Source: Ceratodon purpureus
Taxonomy: Eukaryota; Streptophyta; Bryopsida; Pseudoditrichales; Ditrichaceae
Length of the DNA: 64,000 nucleotides
Assembly (NCBI GenBank): GCA_014871385.1
Contig: CM026433.1
Span: 2,864,474-2,928,473, forward strand
Reading direction: 5' to 3'
Translations under genes and position numbers: made by a program
Notes under the pieces: model-generated
What the model saw: the letters and a program-made list of their open reading frames with translations, nothing else
What the model was told of the DNA's origin: nothing
The model's database searches: none
In this document: positions 12,453 through 23,548 of the stretch, piece by piece
Layout: each line of letters begins with the position of its first letter
How positions within the stretch are numbered: position 1 is the first letter of the stretch

Positions 12453-12992
12453 CTACATTTGTGTCAATAGTTTGCTTACTGCAGCAGCGATGCGCTCTTC
12501 AGGTATTTGCCTGTAATTATCGTAGAAGTCTAGAATCTCCATAGCAATGTTTTTTATCTGAAGGTCACAATTCCAAGCGAGTTGAAAAGGATAAGAAGTG
12601 TAAAAATCACATTCACAACCTCATGAACTGAGAATTTGACCAACGATTGTCTTACTTACAGATTCCTTGGCAAATCAAGATAAAACACGTCCACAAACTA
12701 TACTATGTGGCAAGGATGAGAAACTTCTCAGCCTCCTTGAAGAAACTTCACACCAAGCAGGTCAGAGAAAAACAACCTTGAATATTGAATAATAGCGAAG
12801 ACTAACATTGACAAGACTTATACTGAGAAGAGCATTTAGCCATACCACATTCATGTCCACACGTAGCTCTTCAAACCATGCTTTTGTGTCTTTTTCTTTG
12901 AGTACACCGCGATATAGATGCATGCTAGAACAATCATGAATGGCGGGTACATCGGAATGAGATCGGTTCTATACGTGTCATTCACCAGTGAC
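12453..12992 (-). pseudogene. Cyclin C 3'-end fragment (two exons, frameshifted)
   Basis: Two minus-strand exons match the C-terminal part of plant cyclin C, the CDK8 partner of the Mediator kinase module in the nucleus. Exon 12992-12846 encodes LVNDTYRTDL, then PPFMIVLACIYIA, then KEKDTKAWFEELRVDMNV. The donor GTATGG follows. Exon 12557-12453 encodes IKNIAMEILDFYDNY and ends at TAG. Between the CIYIA and KEKD segments the frame shifts by one base, so the product is broken. None of the upstream cyclin-box exons is present in the next several hundred bases, so this is a 5'-truncated fragment starting within an intron. It is the last member of the three-gene mosaic. Confidence 0.85.
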
Positions 12993-13780
12993 CTGCCTCG
13001 TACAAAAGCATACCAACTTCACCTGTCAGTTCACCAAAACCTTAAGAATCATCTAATCTATTAGGGAACGTAGTGTGTTTATTTGAATTGTTAGTCACAT
13101 CAACATGGCCCAAACAATGAGGGTCCCACATGATCCATAGTGAGCAGGGTTGCAGCAACTTTCAATTTCACCATTTGGAGCATAGATTATTGAATTTCAA
13201 TGTACTTTAATCGCTAAATTTATTAAAAACTATATAAAAATTTAGCAAAACCTCGAAGTGGCACAGGAGATACGGGTACCAACATAAAGTGTAACTAGAA
13301 GCTACTTAACTGAATAGATTAAAAATGATGATGACATCCCTGAAGCAAGCTGATGATGGGGTATCTCCGGCCGGACTGAGACAGATCACAGACCTGCTAT
13401 GCCCCTCCTTTATCACAAGATCAGTTGGATTTCTGTTTGGCATTCCGATTTCTATGGAAAAACCCAAAAAAACCAGCCAACTCTCCGTGCAATTTTGCTT
13501 TCAAGTTGAGTGCACTATTGTGCACAAGCGATAGACACTGAGCTTATAAAGAAAACATATCTAGCTATCAACTTCACACAAACAGTACAAGAGCCAACTC
13601 CCCAATTTTGGTCGCTGCACGTAGTAATCCAGGATGGTGTGACTCTCTGCACTGGAATTAAATTAAACCACTTTCTACACAGAAAAAGCAAAACAGAAGC
13701 TGACTCTTTGGGAGCTAATTTGCATCTGAGCCAATTACACTAATGGTAGGCGATGAGTTGAAGAAGAAATAAATGAGTAC
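12993..13780. other. Intron-like spacer between COBRA-like and cyclin C fragments
   Basis: About 790 bp without recognisable exons on either strand. The next COBRA-like exons and the previous cyclin C exons should be here if either gene were complete. Neither is seen, so the junction between the two gene fragments lies within this stretch. Confidence 0.55.
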
Positions 13781-15690
13781 CTGCCATGTCTTCTGAGCAG
13801 GTTTATTGTAGTTCAAGGTTGTATCAGGATCAGGGAATAGACTAGGAGAAATGCGTTTTGGAATGCCGCACGTGTAGGAACTGTTTACAAGATTGAAGTT
13901 AATAGGGGGGACCAAGTGCAGGGCGTCGATGTTGTAAGGTTGGACCTTGTACACCTGCATGGTGAATGCAGATTTCGATTTGGAGGGGTCAATAATAGCT
14001 GGCAGGATGGTTCCATTCCTGCAGCAGTACTTGACGTTACCCAGAGTGGTGTCGTTCTGTTTTTGGAGAGGAAGGTCGGAGATTTCTGGGGTAACGGAGC
14101 AGCTCAAAGCGCTGTTGATGTCCAAACCTGGTGCGGGCTGATAGCTTCTCGCGGCAAGCCCATTCACACATACCTGCGTGTCTGCAAATTTGGGCCTTGC
14201 TCCCTGCATGCTGTAGATGAATTCGCTCTCTTGCCATGTCCAATTCAAAGCCCAGTTATCCAGCCTTCCAACTGGACTGTTATTGGAAATAGTCACCTGC
14301 AAGTTCGAGAGAGCAACAACCACTCAGATTCCAGATGCATAAAATATCCCATTCGGAATCTTGAGTTACTAACGCTAAAACGGATGAAGGATGAGTTTAC
14401 CAAATTTCTTGCCCAAAGCCACCACATTACATAACATTAGGTCAAGCCCAAAACATCTTTGCCCAAGAATCACCGTATTAGCACAATAGGATAATATGGC
14501 CAGGACAAAATGTACCTGTGCCTGGTAATTGGTGGCATAGGTCGAAAGCACATCATAAGTGATTGTGAAGTCGCCATATTCAGGTATATGAAAACTGTCG
14601 TCGTTGGTGAGCGTTATGTTGTTATTTGGCTCAAGGCAGCAAGTGTGCATTGTATCATCTGCCGACACAACGCATGCATCAGCTCAATGGATTAATTATT
14701 AAATGGTGGAACACACAATGAATAATTCTTGCTCAATAACAGAGTAATATGGAAGCATAACACATTCGCGCACACAAGCAGATGAGAAACAACTAACAAG
14801 GCAACTCACTTACTTCCATAAAGTTTGGGGATGCTGCAATTGTAGCCCGGGGTAGTGAAGTTGACGTTGGATGGCATGGGATTCTTTGGATTGCCGAATT
14901 CGGTGCCGACGAGTGTAAAAGATTTCTGAGACTGTGTTATGTCCCCAGCTGTTTCAATCTCATTGTGCAGGGTTATGAGGGAAGCTGGTAGCAGAACGCA
15001 TCCTTGAGACACATTCGCTGGGTATGCACTTCCATCCTCCGGCGTCAATGTTCCGGAATCACCGGATGCCGAGACAAGAATCTGTCCAGTCACTAGAGAA
15101 GTGGTTAGTTTTTCAACAAAATAACAAAGGTGGGTGCCTGGTGAAAACACTTCAGCACAAGAATCTTTCATCGAGATCATCAACATCAACAAGATCTTTC
15201 TCAAAACTTAACGAGTGTTTATGAACTCCCTCTAGAACTCCTACTTTTAAGAACCAGCCTCTCACAAGAAGGGCGTTGGTATTCAAACCACTATTGAGGC
15301 AAGGACACCCGTTCTCTACAATTAACAAGACCAGGGTATAATTAATCCAAATATCAAAAGAAAATGTAAATACGAAGGTACACCGAGAAGGTTCAGTGTA
15401 AGCACACTCCAATTCAGTGAAATGAACATCCCCTTGGTTCAAAAAAGAAAAACAGGAAAGAAATTGGAATTTATAAAACAGAGCTGCAGAAATCACACCT
15501 CTCTGTTCCTCCAGTTAAGTCCGACGCCCCAGCTGTCCACAGTCGAATAGCCCTTGTTGTTCACAGTCAAATTAGCCTCAAAACGATAGGGTTGGTCCAC
15601 TAATTTCGATGCATTAGGTGAAATTCTCAAAACTTCCTGCAACTGGTATACTATCTCGACTCCATTGCAAGAAGGATAAACAACAAATGT
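13781..15690 (-). pseudogene. COBRA-like (COBL7-type) gene fragment, four internal exons
   Basis: Minus-strand exons at 15690-15499, 15081-14814, 14658-14516 and 14296-13781 have canonical splice sites and compatible phases. Together they encode about 373 residues of a COBRA-like protein. In full form these are GPI-anchored wall proteins that affect cellulose deposition. The first two exons match the N-terminal extension of the COBL7-11 subclass (CNGVEIVYQL, then REILVSASGD across the splice, IETAGDITQ). The last two match the core (SNNSPVGRLDNWALNWTW, ISDLPLQKQNDTTLG, YCCRNGTILPAIIDPSKS). The signal-peptide exon, the Cys-rich CCVS region, the C-terminal half and the GPI tail are absent on both sides. 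Only 76 bp separate its first exon from the exostosin fragment. No stop interrupts the four exons. Confidence 0.88.
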
Positions 15691-15766
15691 CTACTGCTGT
15701 GAACCATTTAACTGCAGCAAGTTCAACATTTGGTTTTTTGAAAGGAAAAAAAATGCTGTAAGGTAC

Positions 15767-17780
15767 CTCCGCATTCCAAGTTCTGTGGCAGCGTTACCCT
15801 CTACACCACTGGACCCCTCCTGAATAACAACTCCTTTCTCGTCTCGTAACACAGCTGCTAGTTTTGCTCGAATCCTTCCACCCTGTCACAACAAGCTCTA
15901 GTGAAAATACATTCTTTCAGTAAGTTTGGCATAACATGCCGAAGCCTTGTGGAAAAGCTGACAGCAGTTACAACGTGTTCACTGAATGCACATATGATCC
16001 TATAAATATTATCACAGATACAGAAAACCGATACAGCTCCAAACATAGAATTTATCAGAAAACACTCAAGAGCCTCTGTACCGAATTACGAACAATCCTG
16101 CCCCAGAAGAAGAGCAGCGTCTTGCGCAAGGAGGAAGAAATTGCAAGACAAGGTGCATCACAGGCTCGGACGTTTGCGACGTAAGGCATCACCACATCCT
16201 TTTCAAGTGACACCTCTCCTTCTTTGTACCTTGAAGTCAAGTTACCAGATGAACCACCAGTTCAGAAACGTCTGCATAGCTTTTAATGCATGTAAACCAG
16301 GGTCAGAGCTAAGAAGGAACGCACTGTCAAGTATTTCTTTCAAATTCCTCAATGGATACTAAGTTGCATTAAGAGAATTGCCTGCAAGAAAAACTTTGCA
16401 GGAAATGAACGTTACCAGTTTCCAGAGGAATCGAGATCAGGAAGCAACCAAATGGCAGCTTTTAAGAACCGGCGATGAGATTTCATCGACCAAGGATGAT
16501 GCACTGGGAGTACATGGTCCCGTCCACCTGACCTCTGCCATGCTGGTTGCGCTGTTATCCAGTTTACGGCCTCCTGTCCTCAATGCACATTTCTGTAGCT
16601 CCATCAGTACATAGAGCGAAAACAATATTTTTATAATTTAACAAATTCTTCTTAACAATATGTTCAAATCCATGTTGTCATTGCCGAGCTCACAATTACC
16701 CAAAGAGGGAAATGACAACATAAATTTGAACATATAAGTTATAACAATACTGTTCGGAAATGATAACAATGAGCTCGGCAATGACAACATGAAATTGAAC
16801 ATATTGTTAAGAAAATTTCCATAATCCCTTAGATAATAGTGTTCTTCTTATCAACATAAAATATATTCCAAGCTGAGAGTAAGATACCTTGTAGAGCAGT
16901 TTGCTTTGGGACCTACTCAAGAGAAAGAATGGGATCGTTGTGAAGAATGGAATATAGAACACGTCTGCCTGTGCTTGATTGCTCACTCGTCGAACCGATC
17001 TCACAAGACGCTTATCCTCTAGCGCCATCAAGTTTGAGTACAACCAAAAGTCCACGGAATGCTGCCGCTTTGATCCCACACCCCACATCTGACCATTTTA
17101 GAACACAAGGAAGAGCATGGTAGAATATATAATGAAAAACATACATAAAACACCAACCGTGCCTCTTTGCTGTCGGGATTATATGCTTCCCTCTTTAGGG
17201 TTTAGTTTATAACAAGATCAACGAGTAGGGTTTACGTGGAGCTGAAGTGCAATAGAAATGTGATTTAGCAAAAGGAGCCACATTTGCTTTCCACTTGAAT
17301 GAACAGCAACACAAAATATAAGGGCAAACGAAGAGGAACCTGATGGATAAGCCGATGCACAGGGCTGCCACTTGACGTCAAATTTACAGTCTGCTCCTGT
17401 GAGTTTTGAAATAACCATAACAAATCGGTGGTGCACTTGGCTGGCATTTCGTACACATACACGTTCAGCCTTGCTGGGGCTGCGGTGTCGCTCATCACAA
17501 ACCAATTGAACCTCTCGCCATCGTCTGCCTTACTGGCTGGTGAAACCCCAGAATTTATAAATGGAGTTTCAGAATGTTTCATTGAAAAAGCATGTAGAGA
17601 TACCAGAAATGAATACTCAGGAGTAGTAGCAGTCCCGTTGGAGCTCAGAATGCGATAATCCGTCGCTCGCCACTTGAACCAAACCATGACCAAGACGAAC
17701 GACAGACTCCATAACCTCAACACTTTTCTTCCAACAGAGCCAGAATATGAAACTCTCCCCAAGGTTACTCCCGCACTCAA
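15767..17780 (-). pseudogene. Exostosin-family glycosyltransferase gene fragment (5' exons)
   Basis: Minus-strand exons at about 17780-17340, 17061-16888, about 16230-16082 and 15882-15767 encode the N-terminal half of a plant exostosin-family (GT47, ARAD-like) Golgi glycosyltransferase. A hydrophobic anchor (LWSLSFVLVMVWF) is followed by NVYVYEMP, SVDFWLYSNL, QADVFYIPFFTTIPFFL, VSLEKDVVMPYVANV, KTLLFFWGRIVRN and GGRIRAKLAAVL. The family's C-terminal catalytic part (the region with a SARLFDAI-type motif) is missing. The next exon downstream belongs to a COBRA-like gene. The frame has no ATG ahead of the anchor: a TAG lies upstream, and the first in-frame ATG lies inside the hydrophobic segment. 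A 165-bp inverted-repeat element sits in the intron at 16649-16813. It is a fragment, not a working enzyme. Confidence 0.87.
16649..16813. mobile_element. 165-bp MITE with 43-bp inverted repeats
   Basis: Arms at 16649-16691 and 16771-16813 are inverted repeats with two mismatches. They begin TTCTTAACAATATG and end at GAGCTC. It lies in the intron between exostosin exons 2 and 3. I cannot define a clean target duplication, so the superfamily is open. Confidence 0.75.
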
Positions 17781-17855
17781 AGACGACTTCCAGCACTAGC
17801 ATGTATTACGACTACATAACCCACAACAATTGCACACCAAAAGACACTCCCTTGG

Positions 17856-17862
17856 TATATAA
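17856..17862 (-). promoter_or_regulatory. TATA-box candidate for the exostosin fragment
   Basis: TTATATA on the minus strand lies about 80 bp upstream of the exostosin reading frame, where a TATA box plus short leader would fit. Position is the only support. Confidence 0.35.
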
Positions 17863-17971
17863 GTCCCGCTCCCTCCTCTTCCGCAACGCAGGTACTGTAA
17901 CGTACGCAGTGATCCGTTACCAGGAACGCCGGGAACGCGGTTACTGGGAACCCAAGTATCGGGAACAATGT

Positions 17972-18086
17972 TGGAACTGTCGTGGGTGACGAAATGGAAC
18001 TGTCGTGGGGGCCGAAATGGAACTGTCGTGGGTGACGAAATGGAACTGTCGTGGGGGCCGAAATGGAACTGTCGTGGGTGACGAAA
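17972..18086. repeat. 23-bp minisatellite, five copies in an A-B-A-B-A pattern
   Basis: Five 23-bp units share GGAACTGTCGTGGG and alternate between a GTGACGAAA ending and a GGGCCGAAA ending, giving a 46-bp higher-order period. It lies just upstream of the exostosin fragment, and related GGGAAC words continue on the left. Confidence 0.95.
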
Positions 18087-18189
18087 TAATTGTCATGTTG
18101 ACGAACGACCCTCCCAGCCATGCTAAACCAGATCCGACTTAGGTCGTCACTGGAATTTAAAAAAACAACAAGTTACAGAGCTTGTTGTT

Positions 18190-19044
18190 CTTATAATCCA
18201 CGACATGAAAAAGCCAAAAAACTCAATTGGACACCGTCTAAGTATGTTTATTGGTTGGCTCCGACCTCAAGGTTTAGCAGCAAATGAACCCATCATGTTT
18301 TATAAAATGGCAATGATGGATTCTTCGCATGTAGAACAAGAAATTTATTATGCGGGCAAAAAAGATGGAAAATTATTACAACATTGATGTGAAGAAGCAA
18401 AACTTTGAACTCACATTCAGAATGCTTTCAAATGGTTTGAAGCTAGTCACAAAAATCTACTTGGTGAGAAAAAAATTGGCTACTAATAGATGTGGAGAAG
18501 TTTTGAAGCAAGGATATAATACTATATTATTTTACTAGGAATATTCCAAAAGGTCATGATTTTCAAAAGCACTAGATTTATATCAATCCTCAAATTGACT
18601 ATGGTAAACAACGCAAACATGTTGATTTGATTCTTTGTAATGTGGTTGACCATGATATCCTACTTTCAAGCAATGGTTTGGAACTTTATTTCAAAAGAAA
18701 AGCCATTTCACGGAAAGAAGTTGTTGATTAAAAAATAAATTTTAATTATGAAGGAACAAGTGGACTTGGATTCCATACTAAAGTGAAGATTGGTGATTCC
18801 ATTTTTAAATTCAACGAAGGTTCATGGAGAAGGAGTGCATTGTGGCTGTTTGATTGTTGATATGGACCTGAAGGTGATTATTGGTCGAAGACAATATACT
18901 CATTGCTACTTGATAAGGTCAAGTTATAGATGAGAAAAGTCTTTAAATAGAATGTAATTTTCATGCTATCACTTGAAAAGAATGCATAGCACATCAAGAA
19001 TTTCATGTGTTTGGATAATATTGCTAATTATTATGTTCAAGTTG

Positions 19045-19081
<37 letters not shown>

Positions 19082-19400
19082 GATCACAATTAAAGAGTAT
19101 TGGTTTGGTTATCAAAGATGGACCAAAAGTTGTTACCAGATTCTCTCCACTTGGATAATGTATTGTTGTTCTTCGTTACCACCCTAAATCATTTCTATAA
19201 GATAATTTTGCTAAAAACAAGCAAAATATTGCTTCTTGTTTCATTGATTTAGTACATCAATGAAATATGTGCTCTAAGTTTCAAAAGGCTTGGTATCCAA
19301 CGGTTATTGATGTTTTTATTAATCACTATTATCGGGCAGATATTCACAACAAATGTCAAGATTAAAGGATATTGCAAAGTATTTATTTTTAATTTTTTAA
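18190..19400 (+). pseudogene. Decayed reading frame of unknown protein
   Basis: Coding-like plus-strand segments are broken by stops. One segment contains YGKQRKHVDLILCNVVDHD and ELYFKRKAISRKEVVD. A later one (about 19130-19360) contains FSPLG, LRYHPKSF and YPTVIDVFINHYYRADIH. I do not recognise the family. Direction and decay resemble the 9.5-11.6 kb relic, so both could be parts of one old element that the three-gene mosaic now separates. That link is speculative. A TA microsatellite interrupts it. Confidence 0.35.
19049..19078. repeat. TA microsatellite
   Basis: About 15 TA dinucleotides in an AT-rich context. Confidence 0.9.
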
Positions 19401-22400
19401 TTTTTGAGGCTTGATTAATGACTCTCAGTATATTTGATGACCTACAACAACCATTTACAGAATAAGTTATAGAAATAATGAAAGTTTAGCTATAGAATTA
19501 TATTTAGTCAATAGAATAGATGTAGTTCTTTCGCCTTTACGTATTATGTGCAGCATACTCTATTAAATGTTTAGAACTTGTTGTTTTGTTTTAGTTTGAA
19601 AAAATACTATATTTGCATTCAAATACAATTTATACAAAAAATGATTAAAGTCAATCTTTTATTTTGTTTTTAAAATTTGTCAATTGATTTTTAAATATTG
19701 TTTGAAAAAGATTATGCAATAACCTTTTGAATAGCCATCTATATAACTTACCAAACAACCTTTCAAGTTTCCAACTCCAACTTCAATATCTTCTTTCTTT
19801 TTACGACCATATAGGACGGTGGACCAATAATACCAAAGCACATGACGACGACAGTCACTACTTCGACTGCTATTATGACGTCTATGACGACTATGACAAC
19901 TATGATTTTTCTTCAATATTTTTCCATATTAGAACCCTCTTCAAATTCCTCATCGGCTGAATTAATTAAATTTGATTTTTTTAACATGTTAATACCATGT
20001 TTAGTCAAACATCATTTTAATGAATATTGTTAATCCATTTTTTATTTTATTTTTTTAAATATCAAATAAAAATATAAGAAAATAACTAAATTATTAAGCC
20101 TCACTTAAAGTCTTTTGAATGGCAAATTAAATTCATTTCTTTCATTTCATCAAAAATTATAGAGCAATTTAGTGTAAATGATTTTTGGTAGTAAAAAGTT
20201 AAGAATAAGTATACTTTACGTAATACTTTCACGTTCTTCTCGGTCAATTGTGCTACAAAATATATACTATTTATTTTAAAACTATCTTAGAACTGGCATT
20301 TAAATCGAACTACCAAGCTTATTTCATTCTTATTGATACAAGTTGTAATAAAACATGAAATTTTGTGTAAAATATTTATATATTTTAAAGGTTACATTTA
20401 TAACCACCATGATATATTTATAAGAGACTATTTTAATTTTTCTATTATTTCTAATTAAAAAAACTTCAAGTGATGTTTTAAGGTTTTGAAAAAATCCTCC
20501 AATATTAATGATTATTTGAAAGTAAATGAATTCACACCATATCTTAAGGCTTACATGTTATTCGTACATTTATTATGTGTTGCTATAAATTTTCATGCTC
20601 ATGCATATCTCTCTTATCTCTCATTAAGTTGATAGAAGAATCCGTTTAAATAAGATGTAGGTGGTGAGTTATAAAATAGAATGGTAATCTACAATGAAGT
20701 AGAATTGTAATCTACAATGAAGTAGAATTGTAATCTACAATGAAGTAGAATTGTAATCTACAATGAAGTAGAATTGTAATCTACAATGAAGTAGAATTGT
20801 AATCTACAATGAAGTGTGCATAGTAAAAAACATTGCTTGAGAATTAATAATTTTTTGAATCATATCTTTCATAATTCATTGTAAATTTGAAAACGATATT
20901 ATTTTATAAATTTTCCCTTTTAGTGATTATCAATATTTTCCAAATACATTAGTATTATATACAAGATAGATATGTGGTTTATATTTATATATTTTATAAA
21001 TTCAAAAAAATCACATTTTATTTTTTGGATTTTTTTAATTTTGAAGTTTTTAAGATTATTCATATCAACTTTAAAAAATCTACTCACGATTTTTTTCATA
21101 AATCTAGTATATTGATAAAATGAAACATAAATTTAATGTAGTATGATGTATACAAGTATTGCATTTAAACACAAGCAAAAGATTGATTGACAGATAAATG
21201 AAATACCAAAATTCATTTATCTTTTGTTTATAATGCTTCTACTTTTCTTGGTTAATTTGACATAAGTCTAGATGGATTCATAGATTTTTGCAAATTCTTG
21301 ATTTGCAAAAACTCCAAATTTAAACATACAACTAACATTTGAATATTATTGAATCATAAAGAACATTCATAAACCAATTGAAACTTTTATTTAGACTTTA
21401 TCCTTATCATTGAACATATATAAATATTTATAATAAATAAATAACTTTGAAGAACGTTTTTCTTAACCCCTAATTGGCCATGATAAGTTCTCACCAAAAA
21501 TACTAAAAAAATGCCATTTTTGAAGCAAGAGTGAACAAATAAAAACTATATCAAATTAAAAGTCTTTAATTGCATCAACAAACTTTGACTTCTCTTTGTC
21601 TAAATGTTTGGCACTAGCTAAGTTGGGGTTTCTGTATTAGTATATTGTACATGATGTTAATTCCTTGTCCACCAGATTTTGGAATTAGCAAAAGGTGTAG
21701 CATCGTAGAAAGAAATGTGAAAGGATTATGCATCCATATTATTGTTGATATTTTTTTTGATATTTCGATGACCTATATTTAATTAGAATATTGATCTATG
21801 CAATTAAAACAAAGCTTAATAACTATTTTTGAAGTAGAAAACAAGAAGAGAAAAAAAATACTAAAATCTCTAACTTTTTCATATATATATATAAATATAA
21901 ATATATTTATTGTTGCATCTTGACCAAAATGAGTGAAAATGTTTTACTCCTTATGAAATAAAATCTTTCCACTATAAAAGATTTTTTAAAAGAAAACAAT
22001 CTCAAAAGTAATCATGTTAGCTTTTTATATAAATATCTCCAAATGTAGTTGATTGGTGTAGTAAATGTTTTTGAAGTTGATCGGGGTAAAAAAAACCACT
22101 TTGGTCACTATAAGTATTTTTCTCAATGTCTAGTGTAAAATAAATAAGTTATATCCCGACAAAGCTTTTGCAAATATTCTACATTTGCTAAAAAATTCAA
22201 GAAATTCCATCCAAAATTGACATCGTATGAACTTGCTTGAAATTTGAAAAAGCCCATTCTAAGACTATGGTTGATTAATGATCAAAGCAGATGACATGAC
22301 CTGTATTATTGCAACAATGACTTGTTACACATGGCTTTTTATTATTGTGATGATGATAGGTTGTACAATACAAACTTGTGAAGAAAGCTGTTGAGAAAGC

Positions 22401-22940
22401 TGTTGAGATAAGAACATTTAATAATTGATGTCTGGTTAGACCTAGACTTAGTATAAAGACAAGAAGTTACTCCATTCACATGTCAAAAGTAGCTTGACTT
22501 GTAATCTAATTGGAAGAGAGCCCCACGAGAAGTGGAGCAGAGACACAAAGTTAGGGTTAGAAATGGACAAAGACTATCACCGCTTTATATGGTGAGACTC
22601 CCGATTTAAACACAACTAGGATTTTTGGTAATACTTAAACTTCAATAGTAATCCTATGAATAAAATGACAATGAAGTCAATTGATTATGGCTACAACTCC
22701 CAACTCATTCGAATGAAAGTCCTGCAAGGTTGTGAGTTAAATGAGCATTTCTACACAACACAATAATTTAAACACATTCTAAGAAAATTCAAGTACGGGA
22801 GCTAAAAATACACAGGCCATCTGGATGAGTCGCTGGACTCAGACCTCGTTGAAAGACAAAATGCAATTTCACCAAATTTGTAAGTATTCAAGTGTGCAGT
22901 GAGTAAAAAATAATTCTGCAGAAAGACCCAGTAATTTCCT
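19401..22940. other. AT-rich gene-free region
   Basis: No coding region recognised. It holds one tandem repeat (20677-20814) and a TTAACCCCTAATTGG word at about 21452 that recalls the TTAA element ends, for which I found no partner. Confidence 0.5.
20677..20814. repeat. 23-bp tandem repeat, six copies
   Basis: Six units of 23 bp, five identical by eye and the first with one change (GGTAATC for TGTAATC). Each unit contains the palindrome ATTGTAATCTACAAT, so each can form a small hairpin. Confidence 0.95.
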
Positions 22941-22952
22941 CAACACTCCCCG

Positions 22953-23548
22953 GGGCCCACACCAAGGCCCACACCAAGTAGGTCTGGGGAGGTAATTCCT
23001 CTGACAATGACGAACTGACACTCAACTCATTTGCCACTCCCCCAGTCAGTGCACCATGTTACAACTTTCCAACTTGGTCATGGTACCACCCCCAAAATGA
23101 AAATCAAAGACCCCTGTGGCCCTTTTGTGGATACCCTGGCCCACAGTATATACCGTTGCGAAACCGGTGCATTTCAAGCAACGTAACCACATGTCACCAC
23201 ACCACCCCAGAGCTGAGGAAACGAAGGGGAAAAAAGAACAACTTAAAAAGATGGTCACAACATAACCCTCAGTCCATGTGGTAACTTCTATAAAGTAATC
23301 CCGCCCGGGCCCACCACTGCGGCAGTGGCAGACATGCCAAGGCTGGTACCCCATCGCACCCAATTTCCAGACCTGTCCAAAGTTGGCCTCAACAATGAAG
23401 CCAGATGAGTCTGGCGCAGACATGCATTCATCACCACGCCAAGGACTTTTCCCGCAACCAGGTCGCTACACAGACCTACTCCGCGGGCCCCACCACCTGC
23501 ATCAGCCCCAAACCCATGTATGGAATGGTCAATCGGGAGTGGTCCCAC
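22953..23548. promoter_or_regulatory. Cluster of GGCCCAC / GGNCCCAC motifs upstream of TIC-like gene A
   Basis: Motifs at 22953-22960 (GGGCCCAC), 22966-22972, 23137-23144, 23307-23314, about 23485-23493 and 23541-23548 (GGTCCCAC) fit the class I TCP / site II consensus. A TATAAA lies at 23289-23294. The GC content rises sharply here compared with the AT-rich spacer. The transcription start is not known, so the link to gene A is positional. Confidence 0.4.

Noticed and set aside
12453..17780. A single functional chimeric gene across exostosin, COBRA-like and cyclin C exons
   Set aside because: As read, phases do not match at the joins, the cyclin C exon is frameshifted, and no ATG precedes the exostosin anchor.
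18164..18189. Hairpin AACAACAAG/CTTGTTGTT as a Helitron 3' end
   Set aside because: No CTRR terminus follows it, and no 5'-TC partner was found. The stem is AT-rich and short.
21452..21468. TTAACCCCTAATTGG as another TTAA element end
   Set aside because: No matching right end at a suitable distance.
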